Source: CAYNFS01 sp964396685
GTDB taxonomy: Bacteria > Patescibacteriota > Doudnabacteria > UBA920 > 2-01-FULL-46-14
Length of the DNA stretch: 64,000 nucleotides
NCBI GenBank assembly: GCA_964396685.1
Contig: CAYNFS010000001.1
Span: forward strand, 99,060-163,059
Reading direction: 5' to 3'
The position numbers and the translations under genes were made by a program. Below the pieces are notes generated by a model that was not told where the DNA came from, did no database searches, and saw nothing but the letters and a program-made list of their open reading frames with translations. Below, piece by piece: positions 32,472-40,361 of this stretch. Position 1 is the first letter of the stretch. Each line of letters begins with the position of its first letter.

Positions 32472-33056
32472 TTATTGCTGGCCGGATGTTGCCACTCGTG
32501 CCAGCAAGTCAGCCAGTGCCCGCACCGTGGGGCGCTCGTGGATTTGCTCGCCTCTTTCGAGGCGATGCACTGATCCACGCCACACGCCATCCTCGCACAA
32601 TTGCGGGACAGCGTCCTCGGTTCCGTGGTAGTCGGAATGAATCTCGGCAATGACCGAGAGTCCGAGTTTACCGCAGAACTCACGCCACACCGGAACCTTG
32701 GAAAGGTCGCCGGCCAAAATAATGGCGTGGGTGGCCGAGGCGCAAATCTGTTCGTTTTCGACACTCGGGATGCCACCAATATCCACGAGTGTCAAAGGCA
32801 GGTTGCAATTGCGAACCGAATCCGCCACCCGCCGGACGAATTCAGGCGTGAACTTGGATTTGTAGGCGGCCTTGCATTGTGCCGCCAATTCGGGATCCAT
32901 GTTCACAGTTTCTTGGAACCACGCGCCCTCCCCATCCGGGCACGCGGTTATGACATAAGGGTAAGGCGCACCGGGAATCCGGCGCACCGCTTGCTTCAGT
33001 CCCTCGCGCAGGCATGATTTGCCTGACCGCGGAGGTCCGCAAAGAACGATTTTCAT
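32472..33056 (-). CDS. P-loop NTPase partner of the Csx3-like protein
   Basis: 194 aa. Walker A KIVLCGPPRSGKSCLREGL at the N-terminus; LPLTLVDIGGIPSVEN looks like a Walker-B region, and THAIILAGDLSKVPVWREF is a GTPase/kinase-like strand-loop. RBS AAGGAGAACGAAA. Only 43 bp separate it from csx3 on the same strand, an arrangement that equals the Csx3-AAA fusion split into two genes. Nucleotide binding is clear; activity is not. Confidence 0.75.
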   Translation of the reverse strand: MKIVLCGPPRSGKSCLREGLKQAVRRIPGAPYPYVITACPDGEGAWFQETVNMDPELAAQCKAAYKSKFTPEFVRRVADSVRNCNLPLTLVDIGGIPSVENEQICASATHAIILAGDLSKVPVWREFCGKLGLSVIAEIHSDYHGTEDAVPQLCEDGVWRGSVHRLERGEQIHERPTVRALADLLARVATSGQQ

Positions 33057-33239
33057 TTTCGTTCTCCTTGCCCTGACGGTTTGGATTTGGGAAAAACTTC
33101 TTCCCAGCCGTCGGATTCAGAGTTCTTCACCCTCACCCCAACCCTCTCCCATCAAGGGAGAGGGGGAGAAAAGGAAAACTCTCAACCCGACAGCCGGGAT
33201 TACCTAGTCAATATGCAATTTTCAAAGTGCAATTCCCTC

Positions 33240-33358
33240 CTACTGATTTTTCTCTCTTCTATTCTCCTCAATAGCAGAGAGAACTCCCAGCACCTTGCCT
33301 TGTGGGAAAGACGCTGGGTCGCACTCTCTACTATCCTAAGGACTGCTCCCGGATAGTG
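33240..33358 (-). ncRNA. Candidate structured RNA upstream of the Csx3 operon
   Basis: Consecutive helices on the minus strand: ACTATCC/GGATAGT (33330-33357), CCCAGC/GCTGGG (33286-33318) flanked by GAGAG/CTCTC, and TCTCTC/GAGAGA near 33250-33282. It lies 180 bp before the P-loop/csx3 genes and could be their leader. Unknown family. Confidence 0.35.
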
Positions 33359-34053
33359 GCGAATGATCAGCATTAACCTTCCTAAAGAAAATTATTCGCA
33401 TGAAATCATTCACCGATATAATCGTCAACTTTGTTTCCTTCGCGGTTCCTGTTCCGCAAGTGTTGTAGTCCAATTGACGAAGAAAGTATTTCTTCCAATT
33501 ACTCACCCAAATCTATACTCCTCTTTAGGAGCCGGGTGAATAATCAGAAAGCTTTTCAAAGATCATCTCTCCATTTTCATTTTGCTTATCCACCCTCACC
33601 TCTTATCCTCTCCCTGTAAAGGGAGAGGAAATGGGGGGGTAACGCCTGGCGGACTTATGGTCGCCGCCAGGAAACATCTCTGTTCCGCGTTTATCCGCGG
33701 GTTTTTTAAGTCCGCGTAATTCCGCGTCTTTGGAGAGAATTGTATAGAGGAAATTAGGATAGAAGTTTGAAGGGCATTACTCCTATAATTAATCCCTATC
33801 TTCTAAACCCCCTCCTCTACACAATCCTATCCGATAAATAGAAAAGCTCTCCACTTGCCCGTCGGATGACGGGATGAGGAGAGCTTCTCGAAAAAACTAA
33901 ACTTAATGATTCAAAAATATTTTCCTACCCACTGCTCTCCTCAGACCAGTTGGTAGTTATAGTATTTGAAACTTGAAAAGAGCTTTTTTAATTTTGACTT
34001 CCAAGCTTACACGAAAAAAAGAAAAAAGTCAAGAGCAAGTGGGCAAAATTTGG

Positions 34054-34154
34054 TTTACCCCGTTAGATTTTGGCTTAATTAAGCCATTTTAGTGTGTTAA
34101 AAATCGCCGCAAATAAAAGCTGCTAGAGCCTGTTTAATTGGAAATCTAACGGGG
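34054..34154. repeat. MITE-like element (TTTACCCCGTTAG family)
   Basis: Inverted repeats CCCCGTTAGATTT (34058-34070) and AAATCTAACGGGG (34142-34154) are perfect over 13 bp, preceded by TTTA on the left. A GGCTTAATTAAGCC palindrome lies inside. Third member of the family seen at 6215 and 7736. Confidence 0.6.
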
Positions 34155-34281
34155 CGAGTTTAAGCCAAAAGAAAATTTAAATGGCTTATTTATGCGGTTT
34201 TTGGGTGGCTCATTTTGGCCAAAAAATAAGGATGGAAAAGGAGTGCTCTTCCCATCCAGGGACAAAAGATGCAAAATTTCT

Positions 34282-34869
34282 CTACGCCACTTTGCCACCC
34301 TTTTGTTTGAGGGAAGCAAGCAGCATGGTTCGCCCGACCTCAACTCCTTGCTCAAGCCAGGCGGCAGTAGTCGGAAATTTGGGGCAGGTAAGCCCCTGCA
34401 AAACCTGCCACTGGGCCTCGAGTATTGGCCAAAGAAAGGACTCGGTCCACTCCTCGCCGTTTCCGGCAATGGAGTAAGCACCGCCGCAGTAATTGTCAAC
34501 AAGGTCGGCAAGCTTGATGAGACGGGCTTCCTCGGATGCGACTTTCAAGTCCTCTGCGTACCGCACGGCTTGGTCATCACCGTACTCGTTAGTCGCCTCT
34601 TCGATCAGCTGGTCTACATGCTCGCCAAATCGCTTCCGGACTTCCTCTCGGGATACTTGCGTGTCCTCGTAAAGATCATGACCCAAGGCCGCAAGCAAAA
34701 TGATCTCTTTCTCTTCGCTCGTTCCTTCTCCGCTTTTTTGCAAAAGCGAGTCAAGAAGTCTCGCAACTCGGTCGCAGTGCGTCCAGTATTCGATCCGGCC
34801 GCCGTCCCGAGTCTGTCCCACGTGCCAGCGCTTCACGAGTGCCAGCATCTCCTCATATTTTGTGCTCAT
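34282..34869 (-). CDS. HD-domain phosphohydrolase, RelA/SpoT hydrolase-like
   Basis: 195 aa from ATG 34867-34869 (RBS AGGAGGAACG). The HD signature is YWTHCDRVARLL then ALGHDLYEDTQVS, followed by EEARLIKLADLVDN, the pattern of SpoT/MESH1-type metal-dependent hydrolases. There is no synthetase, TGS or ACT domain. It could hydrolyse alarmones or another nucleotide. Its start overlaps the stop of the Fic-domain gene (ATGA), so the two products are likely made together and may be functionally paired. Confidence 0.8.
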   Translation of the reverse strand: MSTKYEEMLALVKRWHVGQTRDGGRIEYWTHCDRVARLLDSLLQKSGEGTSEEKEIILLAALGHDLYEDTQVSREEVRKRFGEHVDQLIEEATNEYGDDQAVRYAEDLKVASEEARLIKLADLVDNYCGGAYSIAGNGEEWTESFLWPILEAQWQVLQGLTCPKFPTTAAWLEQGVEVGRTMLLASLKQKGGKVA

Positions 34870-35540
34870 CGTTCCTCCTGGAATAAAGCTCGGTAATACG
34901 TCTCCCATTCGGGTAAAGTTTTGACAATCTCGCGATAATAATCATCCCTTCCCGGATAGTGCGGCAAAGAATGTTCACCACGCGCCAAAATCATCGCGGA
35001 TAAGAGTCTGGTTGTTCTGCCTGAACCATCTGCTAGGCCATGAATCTCGCTGTCGAATCGCTTCTCTATCCAAGCCGCGGTTTTGACAGGATTTTCCTGC
35101 TCGGCTTGCAAGCAAACCAAAAGCTCGGCGCAAAACTCATCCACTGCTTTTTGAATTTGATCCGGCGGGGTTTGGTTAAATTTCGTTTCCCATGTCCGCC
35201 ACAGTGATTGGCCAGGTCGAAGCAGATCCTCGCTTACCTGTGTAGCAAGCTGTTCGATAAATACCCTCACTTCCTCGGCTGACTGAAACTGTCCGTGGCG
35301 ATTGTCCCAGACAAAACGGGTTGCTCTGCGAAAATTCTCCTCTGCTCGCTCGGCTAACGCCTGCTCCTCAACTGTCAAAGACAGTTTTTCAGAACTAACA
35401 GATGTGTCTGAAATTCCTTTTTGAGTCCGTGACATTGCAGACAGGCTCTCCAGGGCTTGAGCTTCAAACTCACTAAAGCTCTGGCTTTGAGCCGCTTTTG
35501 CGGCATCCATGCTTTGCTGAAATCGTCCTTCTGGATCCAT
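34866..35540 (-). CDS. Fic/Doc-fold protein with variant active-site motif
   Basis: 224 aa; an N-terminal helical region (1-75) precedes a Fic-like domain ending in EIHGLADGSGRTTRLLSAMI. This corresponds to the Fic motif HxFx(D/E)GNGRxxR with Leu for Phe and Ser for Asn, while His, Asp, Gly and both Arg are kept. Fic proteins transfer AMP or other nucleotide moieties to proteins; activity of this variant is uncertain. RBS GAGGAG 8 bp before the ATG. It is coupled to the HD hydrolase gene, so a modifier/reverser or toxin/antidote pair is possible (inference). Confidence 0.7.
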   Translation of the reverse strand: MDPEGRFQQSMDAAKAAQSQSFSEFEAQALESLSAMSRTQKGISDTSVSSEKLSLTVEEQALAERAEENFRRATRFVWDNRHGQFQSAEEVRVFIEQLATQVSEDLLRPGQSLWRTWETKFNQTPPDQIQKAVDEFCAELLVCLQAEQENPVKTAAWIEKRFDSEIHGLADGSGRTTRLLSAMILARGEHSLPHYPGRDDYYREIVKTLPEWETYYRALFQEER

Positions 35541-35599
35541 AAGAATATCTCCTCGATCAGTTGAGTTGTTCCTCCTTCATATTCTAAAGTACTTCGGGT

Positions 35600-35935
35600 T
35601 CAAAATCCAATTTTCAGGCCGCAAGGACAGAAAGTTTCGTCGTCTCCTCGGCGACGGCCTTCAGCCTTGCGACCTGGGAAAAGGTGGCAAGGCGAGTGCT
35701 TTAGCTTGCCCGAATGCGAGGGAGGGGATCATCGCCAGGCGTTGCTGGTATTCTACCGGACCTGCTCTCCAGGTTAGCCTTGCTCGTGGATGTATTTCAT
35801 TCTCAGCCATCTCCCTGGGAATTGCTTCCGCAGATCCTAGAAGCTGATACTTACTCTACATCCACGCCTAGGGCCCCAAGCGCGGCGACGGTTCTCCTGC
35901 AGAATCCACAGCTCACTGGCCTCCCTGCCTCCTTG
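35600..35935. ncRNA. Candidate large structured RNA (about 330 nt)
   Basis: The 625 bp between the Fic gene and the TrmB-like gene holds no coding frame but many nested stems: CGCAAGG/CCTTGCG around a GTCGTC/GGCGAC hairpin, GGCAAG/CTTGCC, GGTA/TACC, ACCTG/CAGGT, and a perfect 10 bp CGTGGATGTA (35785-35794)/TACATCCACG (35857-35866). It lacks the RNase P GAGGAAAGTCC and tmRNA tag signatures, so I cannot name it. Strand unresolved; it could also be the Fic operon leader. Confidence 0.45.
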
Positions 35936-36112
35936 ATATAACGTGGAAATAAAAGTTTCAATGAACGAAGCCTGATTTTTGTTTTTACACCCCAGCTTAA
36001 ATTATTTTTTATACGGTGTCAATAATAAATGACACCTAAACTATATTGAATAATTCATTTTAGCCCTATAAATAAGGAAAAAAATGAATAAAATAAAAAT
36101 TGACAGAATCAA

Positions 36113-36141
36113 TTGACAAATTTTAAAGTTTTTGCTAAACT
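36113..36141 (+). promoter_or_regulatory. Promoter of the TrmB-like gene
   Basis: TTGACA (36113-36118), 17 bp, TAAACT (36136-36141), 24 bp before the ATG. Confidence 0.7.
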
Positions 36142-36165
36142 CTAAATACTCTTAAATTAGTCGAA

Positions 36166-36921
36166 ATGTACGAAGACATTCTAAAAACAATAGGTTTGCA
36201 GCCCAAAGAAATTAGCGTGTATCAAGCTTTGCTTAAATTGGGAGAAACGGGAATTAAACCTCTTTTGCGCGAAACCGGCCTAAAAAGAGGCAATTTGTAC
36301 GATATTCTCTATGCTTTGGAGAAAAAGGGGCTTTGCGAGATAGTGCCCGTTGACAAAAAGACCCGTTTTCGCCCTACATCTCCGAAAAATCTTCAAGAAA
36401 TTGCGGAAACAGAACATTACAAAATAGAAAGAGCCACCAAAGAATTAGCCGTGGTTCTTCCGAAGTTAGAAGAAGCTTTTTTGTTGCACTCGACCAAACC
36501 TTTTGTGGCTTATTATCAGGGTCTGGATGGACTTAAAAAAATTCATAAACTGATTCTTGAAAAGAAAAAGACTTTGAAAATTTTTGCTTCCTATATTGAC
36601 AGAAACAATCAGACTCTGCGCGAATTGATAGAAAAGCAGGCGAGAAAGCAAAGGTTGCTAAATATACCCCACCAAGCTATTGTCCCAGGCGACCACTACG
36701 TGACGAACGTGGAAAAACAGGAAGAATATAAAAAGACAGGAATCGAAATAAAAAAACTCGACAATTTTCATTTGCCCAGTCAAATCGTGGTTTTTGGAAA
36801 TAGTGTGGCAATTTCTGCTTTAACACCGCAGATACTGACGACCTACATGGAAAACAAAGCCATAGCCCAAACGCTCGACATTATCTTCCAAAAACTTTGG
36901 GAGAAAGCCGAACCGGTTTAA
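36166..36921 (+). CDS. TrmB-family transcriptional regulator
   Basis: 251 aa. An N-terminal winged helix (LGLQPKEISVYQALLKLGE-like start, then KRGNLYDILYALEKKGLCE) matches TrmB/HTH regulators that are common in archaea and CPR, followed by a short coiled coil (residues about 85-105) and a C-terminal phospholipase-D-like sensor fold (LKIFASYIDRN, then VVFGNSVAISAL). Target genes cannot be told from sequence; none of its neighbours is sugar-related. A convergent tRNA-Val follows. Confidence 0.85.
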   Translation: MYEDILKTIGLQPKEISVYQALLKLGETGIKPLLRETGLKRGNLYDILYALEKKGLCEIVPVDKKTRFRPTSPKNLQEIAETEHYKIERATKELAVVLPKLEEAFLLHSTKPFVAYYQGLDGLKKIHKLILEKKKTLKIFASYIDRNNQTLRELIEKQARKQRLLNIPHQAIVPGDHYVTNVEKQEEYKKTGIEIKKLDNFHLPSQIVVFGNSVAISALTPQILTTYMENKAIAQTLDIIFQKLWEKAEPV

Positions 36922-36936
36922 TTTATAGTTTTTGAA

Positions 36937-37013
36937 TGGTGGGCTTGTCCAGACTTGAACTGGAAACCTCTCGCATGTGAAGCGAGCGCTCTAACCAATT
37001 GAGCTACAAGCCC
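36937..37013 (-). tRNA. tRNA-Val (CAC)
   Basis: Complete cloverleaf on the minus strand: acceptor GGGCTTG/CAAGCCC, anticodon arm CTCGC-TTCACAT-GCGAG with anticodon CAC, T arm TTCAAGT, and an encoded CCA end. Confidence 0.95.
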
Positions 37014-37053
37014 TCAGACATTACACATATTATCAGATTTTTAGGTTTTTTGG

Positions 37054-37059
37054 TATAAT
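37054..37059 (+). promoter_or_regulatory. -10 element of a probably leaderless LCP transcript
   Basis: TATAAT ends 9 bp before the ATG at 37069, so transcription would begin within a few bases of the start codon. The -35 is weak. Confidence 0.5.
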
Positions 37060-37068
37060 TGACTAACT

Positions 37069-38442
37069 ATGCTGGATTCAATCAGGTCTTCGCCGCGCCA
37101 CGAGATTGCACCCAAGCGCAAATCCCGACTCAAGCTGTGGCTAGCTTTGCTCGGCCTTTTACTTTTGTCCGGAGGAATTTTCGTCGGGAGCAAACTTGTC
37201 ATTGTCGCTCAAAAAGTTTTGGAAGGAAAAGGCGGGCCTATTACCTTCCGCAATTTTTTTATCGCCCCTGACAAGAAGCTTTTGGGCGAAGAAGAGGGCG
37301 AGGTCAGGATTTTGCTTTTAGGAATTGGCGGTGAAGGTCACGAAGGAGGAACGCTCACGGATACAATGATTTTGGCAACCCTCAAACCCCCTTCTGCTGA
37401 AAATAAGGAAACTGAAATAGGTCTCGTCTCCATCCCGCGAGATTTGGTAGTGAATATTCCGGGGTATGACTGGCGGAAAATCAATTCGGCTTATGCCTTT
37501 GGAGAATTAAATGACCAAAAACAAGGACCGACTCTGACCTTGCGCGCTGTACAAGACGCGCTAGGGATGTCTATTCCCTACTACGCTGTCATTGATTTTC
37601 AAGGCTTCAAAAAAATTATTGACGACCTGGGCGGGGTGGAAATCAATGTGGACGCCGGCTTTACTGATGCGCTTTACCCGGATGCAAAAGAAGGATACCT
37701 GCCTCCCGTTACTTTTGCGGAAGGCCTGCAAAAAATGGACGGCACAAGAGCTCTGCAGTACGTGCGCTCCCGGCACGGCAACAACAATCAAGGATCAGAT
37801 TTTGCAAGATCCAAGAGGCAACAGCAGGTCCTAAAGGCAATCAAAGACAAGGCGACAAGCTTCAAGGTTTTGACCAACATCGGCTTAATCGACAAAATCT
37901 TAAATGATCTTGCCGATCACGTCCGTACCAATTTTGAGCCCTTTGAGCTTAAAAGGCTGTACAGTCTGACGAAAAACTTAGATGATCAAAATATTCACAC
38001 GCTGACTCTTGACCTGGAAAGCGGACTTATTTGCAGCCAAGTCCTCGAGGAAAATGGCGCTTATGTGCTCCTCCCCTGCCAAGGCTTGGGAAAATACGAT
38101 GCGATAAGAGAGCTGATAAAAAATCAGTTTCTGCTTTCCGCGTTGCAAAAAGAACAGCCCGCGATTGAGATCCAAAACTCTACAACGACCGACTCTTTAG
38201 GGACAAGAACAGAGAGACTTTTGCGTCAGCCGTTTCTTAAAATAACAACTGCCAATTTCCGCGGTCAAACCGGATATAACGAAACCATTATTTACGACAA
38301 CACCAAGGGACAAAAGCCGGAAACTTTAAACTATCTGCAAAAGAAGCTCAAAAGCCGTGTAGCCAACAGCCCCTTTCCTTTTCAAACTTCCGTTCCCAAT
38401 CCAGATTTTGTGATAATCGTTTCTTCCGACATAGAACCTTAA
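37069..38442 (+). CDS. LytR-CpsA-Psr family protein
   Basis: Membrane-anchored phosphotransferase family that attaches glycopolymers to the cell wall. N-terminal cytosolic basic stretch, one membrane helix (about 24-45), then the LCP catalytic domain: LLGIGGEG, GTLTDTMILATL, SIPRDLVVNIPGY, YAVIDFQGFKKIIDDLGGVE and YVRSRHGNNNQGSDFARSKR with the conserved Asp and Arg residues. A C-terminal LytR_C-like domain (about 385-455) follows. 457 aa. pth follows by 5 bp. Confidence 0.93.
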   Translation: MLDSIRSSPRHEIAPKRKSRLKLWLALLGLLLLSGGIFVGSKLVIVAQKVLEGKGGPITFRNFFIAPDKKLLGEEEGEVRILLLGIGGEGHEGGTLTDTMILATLKPPSAENKETEIGLVSIPRDLVVNIPGYDWRKINSAYAFGELNDQKQGPTLTLRAVQDALGMSIPYYAVIDFQGFKKIIDDLGGVEINVDAGFTDALYPDAKEGYLPPVTFAEGLQKMDGTRALQYVRSRHGNNNQGSDFARSKRQQQVLKAIKDKATSFKVLTNIGLIDKILNDLADHVRTNFEPFELKRLYSLTKNLDDQNIHTLTLDLESGLICSQVLEENGAYVLLPCQGLGKYDAIRELIKNQFLLSALQKEQPAIEIQNSTTTDSLGTRTERLLRQPFLKITTANFRGQTGYNETIIYDNTKGQKPETLNYLQKKLKSRVANSPFPFQTSVPNPDFVIIVSSDIEP

Positions 38443-38447
38443 TTGCC

Positions 38448-38978
38448 ATGAAAATCATAATTGGTTTGGGCAACCCAGGGAAAAAATACGAAAACACGAG
38501 GCACAACATCGGTTTTCGGGTTATCGAAAAATTAGCAAAAGAATCTGGAGTGATTTTTAAATTATCAAAAAGGCTTGCGGCAGAGATCGCCAAATCCCCA
38601 AAAATTATCCTGGCCAAGCCACAAACTTTCATGAACGATTCCGGCCGGGCAGTCCAAAAACTATATACCAAATACAAGATACAAAATACTGACCTGCTGG
38701 TCATCCATGATGAGATTGACTTGCCCTTCGGCAAACTGCGGCTCTCCCGCAATAGCGGTTCGGCTGGCCATAAAGGCATTGAATCAATCATTGCCGCAAT
38801 CGGCGCAGATTTTGCGAGATTGAGAATTGGGGTAGACAACCGCTTAACATCCAGATTTCCTGACACAGAAACCTACGTTCTGCAGAATTTCACCCCGGAA
38901 GAAGAACAGATATTGGCAGACAAACTCATCCGGGCGGGAGTGGAGATGATTGGAAAATTTCTAAGTTCTAATTCCTAA
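38448..38978 (+). CDS. pth: Peptidyl-tRNA hydrolase
   Basis: Releases tRNA from stalled peptidyl-tRNA. GLGNPGKKYENTRHNIGF carries the catalytic His; KPQTFMNDSGRAV, HDEIDLPFGKLRL with the catalytic Asp, and NSGSAGHKGIESI follow. 176 aa is slightly short but complete. Starts 5 bp after the LCP gene. Confidence 0.95.
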   Translation: MKIIIGLGNPGKKYENTRHNIGFRVIEKLAKESGVIFKLSKRLAAEIAKSPKIILAKPQTFMNDSGRAVQKLYTKYKIQNTDLLVIHDEIDLPFGKLRLSRNSGSAGHKGIESIIAAIGADFARLRIGVDNRLTSRFPDTETYVLQNFTPEEEQILADKLIRAGVEMIGKFLSSNS

Positions 38979-39049
38979 TTGCTCTAAACAATACCCAAAT
39001 CCCAATTCCCAAATTTAGAAATTAGGTCAACTAGGTAATTAGTCTATTG

Positions 39050-39080
39050 ATTTTTCTTTTGCTTTAAGCAAAAGAAAAAT
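39050..39080. terminator. Palindromic terminator after pth
   Basis: ATTTTTCTTTTGCTT/AAGCAAAAGAAAAAT, a 15 bp perfect A/T-rich hairpin between pth and the structured RNA candidate. Confidence 0.5.
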
Positions 39081-39214
39081 AGCGCTCTCTACCCTACCCG
39101 CGAGCGTAAGACCGTATCGGATAAACCGACCCTGCCTTACCTTAACGGTTACTTGCCAGCTCTAGGAGGGATGAAACTGACTTTGGCCACTCGCAAAGTA
39201 GGGTAGAGAACGCT
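39081..39214. ncRNA. Candidate structured RNA upstream of dprA, family unknown
   Basis: AGCGCTCTCTACCCTAC (39081-39097) pairs with GTAGGGTAGAGAACGCT (39198-39214), 16 of 17, then GCGAG/CTCGC (39100-39104 with 39190-39194). Inside, TCGG/CCGA closes a small hairpin, while GTAAG (39106) can pair with CTTAC (39136) and ACCGT (39111) with ACGGT (39145), a crossing pattern that allows a pseudoknot. No open frame. It matches no riboswitch, SRP, tmRNA or RNase P signature known to me. Confidence 0.55.
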
Positions 39215-39263
39215 ATATAAAGAAAATGCCCTCCAAAGGAGATGCTAGCAAATTTTAAAATTT

Positions 39264-40361
39264 TTGTCAAATAGCGTGGAAGATAAAATCTACTTTAACG
39301 CATTTAATCTCATTCCCCAGATCGGCTCGGTGAGGTTTCGCAGGCTTTTGAACTATTTTTCCGATCTTGGGACCGCCTGGACGGCCCCTTCCCAAGAACT
39401 TCTCAAGGCCGGTCTGGAAGAAAACGTCGTCCGAGAAATTAGGGAGCAAAGACCCCGAATTGATCCCGAGAAAGAATTCGCTAGGCTTGAAAAACTGAAG
39501 ATCACTCTCCTAACTTTCAACGACCAGGATTACCCTAAGCTCTTGCGGGAAATTCCCAACCCGCCAATGGTTTTGTATATCAGAGGCGAGCTTCTGCCGC
39601 AAGACGAAATGGCCGTGGCCGTGGTGGGGACGAGAAAATTCAGCCAATACGGCAAGCAGGTCGCAGTGGATCTCGTGCGTGATTTGGCCCGAGCCAATAT
39701 TACGGTGATGTCCGGCTTGGCGCTTGGCATTGACGCAATCGCTCATAAGACGGCCGTGCAGTTTGAAGGGCGAACCATAGCGGTTCTGGCCTGCGGGGTG
39801 GACAGCATCTATCCGGCAAGCAATCGGGTGCTGGCGGAACAAATCTTGTCAAAACACGGGGCAATTCTTTCCGAGCTGCCTTTAGGAACCCCGCCGCTTA
39901 AGCACCACTTCCCGAACCGCAACCGGATTATCTCGGGTCTGTCTTTGGGAACGGTGGTCGTGGAGGCGGCAAGCGATTCGGGGGCGCTCATTACGGCCCG
40001 GCACGCGCTGGAGCAAAACCGGCAAGTGTTTGCCGTCCCCGGCTCAATCTACAATCCTGTGTCAGAGGGGCCGAACAATCTTTTGAAAATGGGAGCAAAA
40101 CTTGTCGCTCATGCTTCAGACATTCTGGAAGAGCTGAATTTGGGACACCTGCAGGAACAGCTTATCACCCAGGAGATCATCGGCGACAATGAAGAAGAGA
40201 AAAAAATCCTGGAGTGCCTTTCCCGCGAACCTTCGCATTTTGATCACATAGCAAAAACTGCGGGTCTGCCGGCTTCCACCGTGGCGGCAAGCCTCACCAT
40301 TATGGAGATGAAAGGCAAAGTGCGGAATTTGGGAGGAAATCAGTATGTTATCAGCAGATAA
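39264..40361 (+). CDS. dprA: DNA processing protein DprA
   Basis: Loads RecA on incoming single-stranded DNA in transformation. N-terminal helix-hairpin-helix-like region, then the Rossmann-like core: VAVVGTRKFSQYG, MSGLALGIDAIAHKTAV, LACGVDSIYPASNR, HHFPNRNRIISGLS, VVEAASDSGALITARHAL, and a C-terminal winged helix. 365 aa is typical. TTG at 39264 or GTG at 39276 (VEDKIYF) is the start; no RBS decides. Works with the split ComEC at 938-3392. Confidence 0.94.
   Translation: MSNSVEDKIYFNAFNLIPQIGSVRFRRLLNYFSDLGTAWTAPSQELLKAGLEENVVREIREQRPRIDPEKEFARLEKLKITLLTFNDQDYPKLLREIPNPPMVLYIRGELLPQDEMAVAVVGTRKFSQYGKQVAVDLVRDLARANITVMSGLALGIDAIAHKTAVQFEGRTIAVLACGVDSIYPASNRVLAEQILSKHGAILSELPLGTPPLKHHFPNRNRIISGLSLGTVVVEAASDSGALITARHALEQNRQVFAVPGSIYNPVSEGPNNLLKMGAKLVAHASDILEELNLGHLQEQLITQEIIGDNEEEKKILECLSREPSHFDHIAKTAGLPASTVAASLTIMEMKGKVRNLGGNQYVISR

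Larger units (their letters stand above)
33057..34281. other. 1.2-kb non-coding stretch with repeats and structured segments
   Basis: No coding frame is convincing. It contains palindromic repeats (33130-33172, CCCTCTCCC/GGGAGAGGG; 33595-33635, CTCTCCCT/AGGGAGAG), candidate RNAs (33240-33358, 33423-33479, 33721-33835), a CCTGGCGG/CCGCCAGG hairpin at 33645-33672, the CCGCG..CGCGG-TTTTTT hairpin near 33685, the AAGCTCTCC/GGAGAGCTT hairpin (33844-33885) and a MITE-like element (34054-34154). Confidence 0.6.

Noticed and set aside
32429..32779. N-terminal extension of the Csx3-like protein
   Set aside because: The extension overlaps the P-loop gene in another frame and has no RBS; GGAGA precedes the ATG at 32428.
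35600..35935. RNase P RNA or tmRNA
   Set aside because: The conserved RNase P GAGGAAAGTCC/ACAGAA pair and the tmRNA tag and tRNA-like end are missing on both strands.
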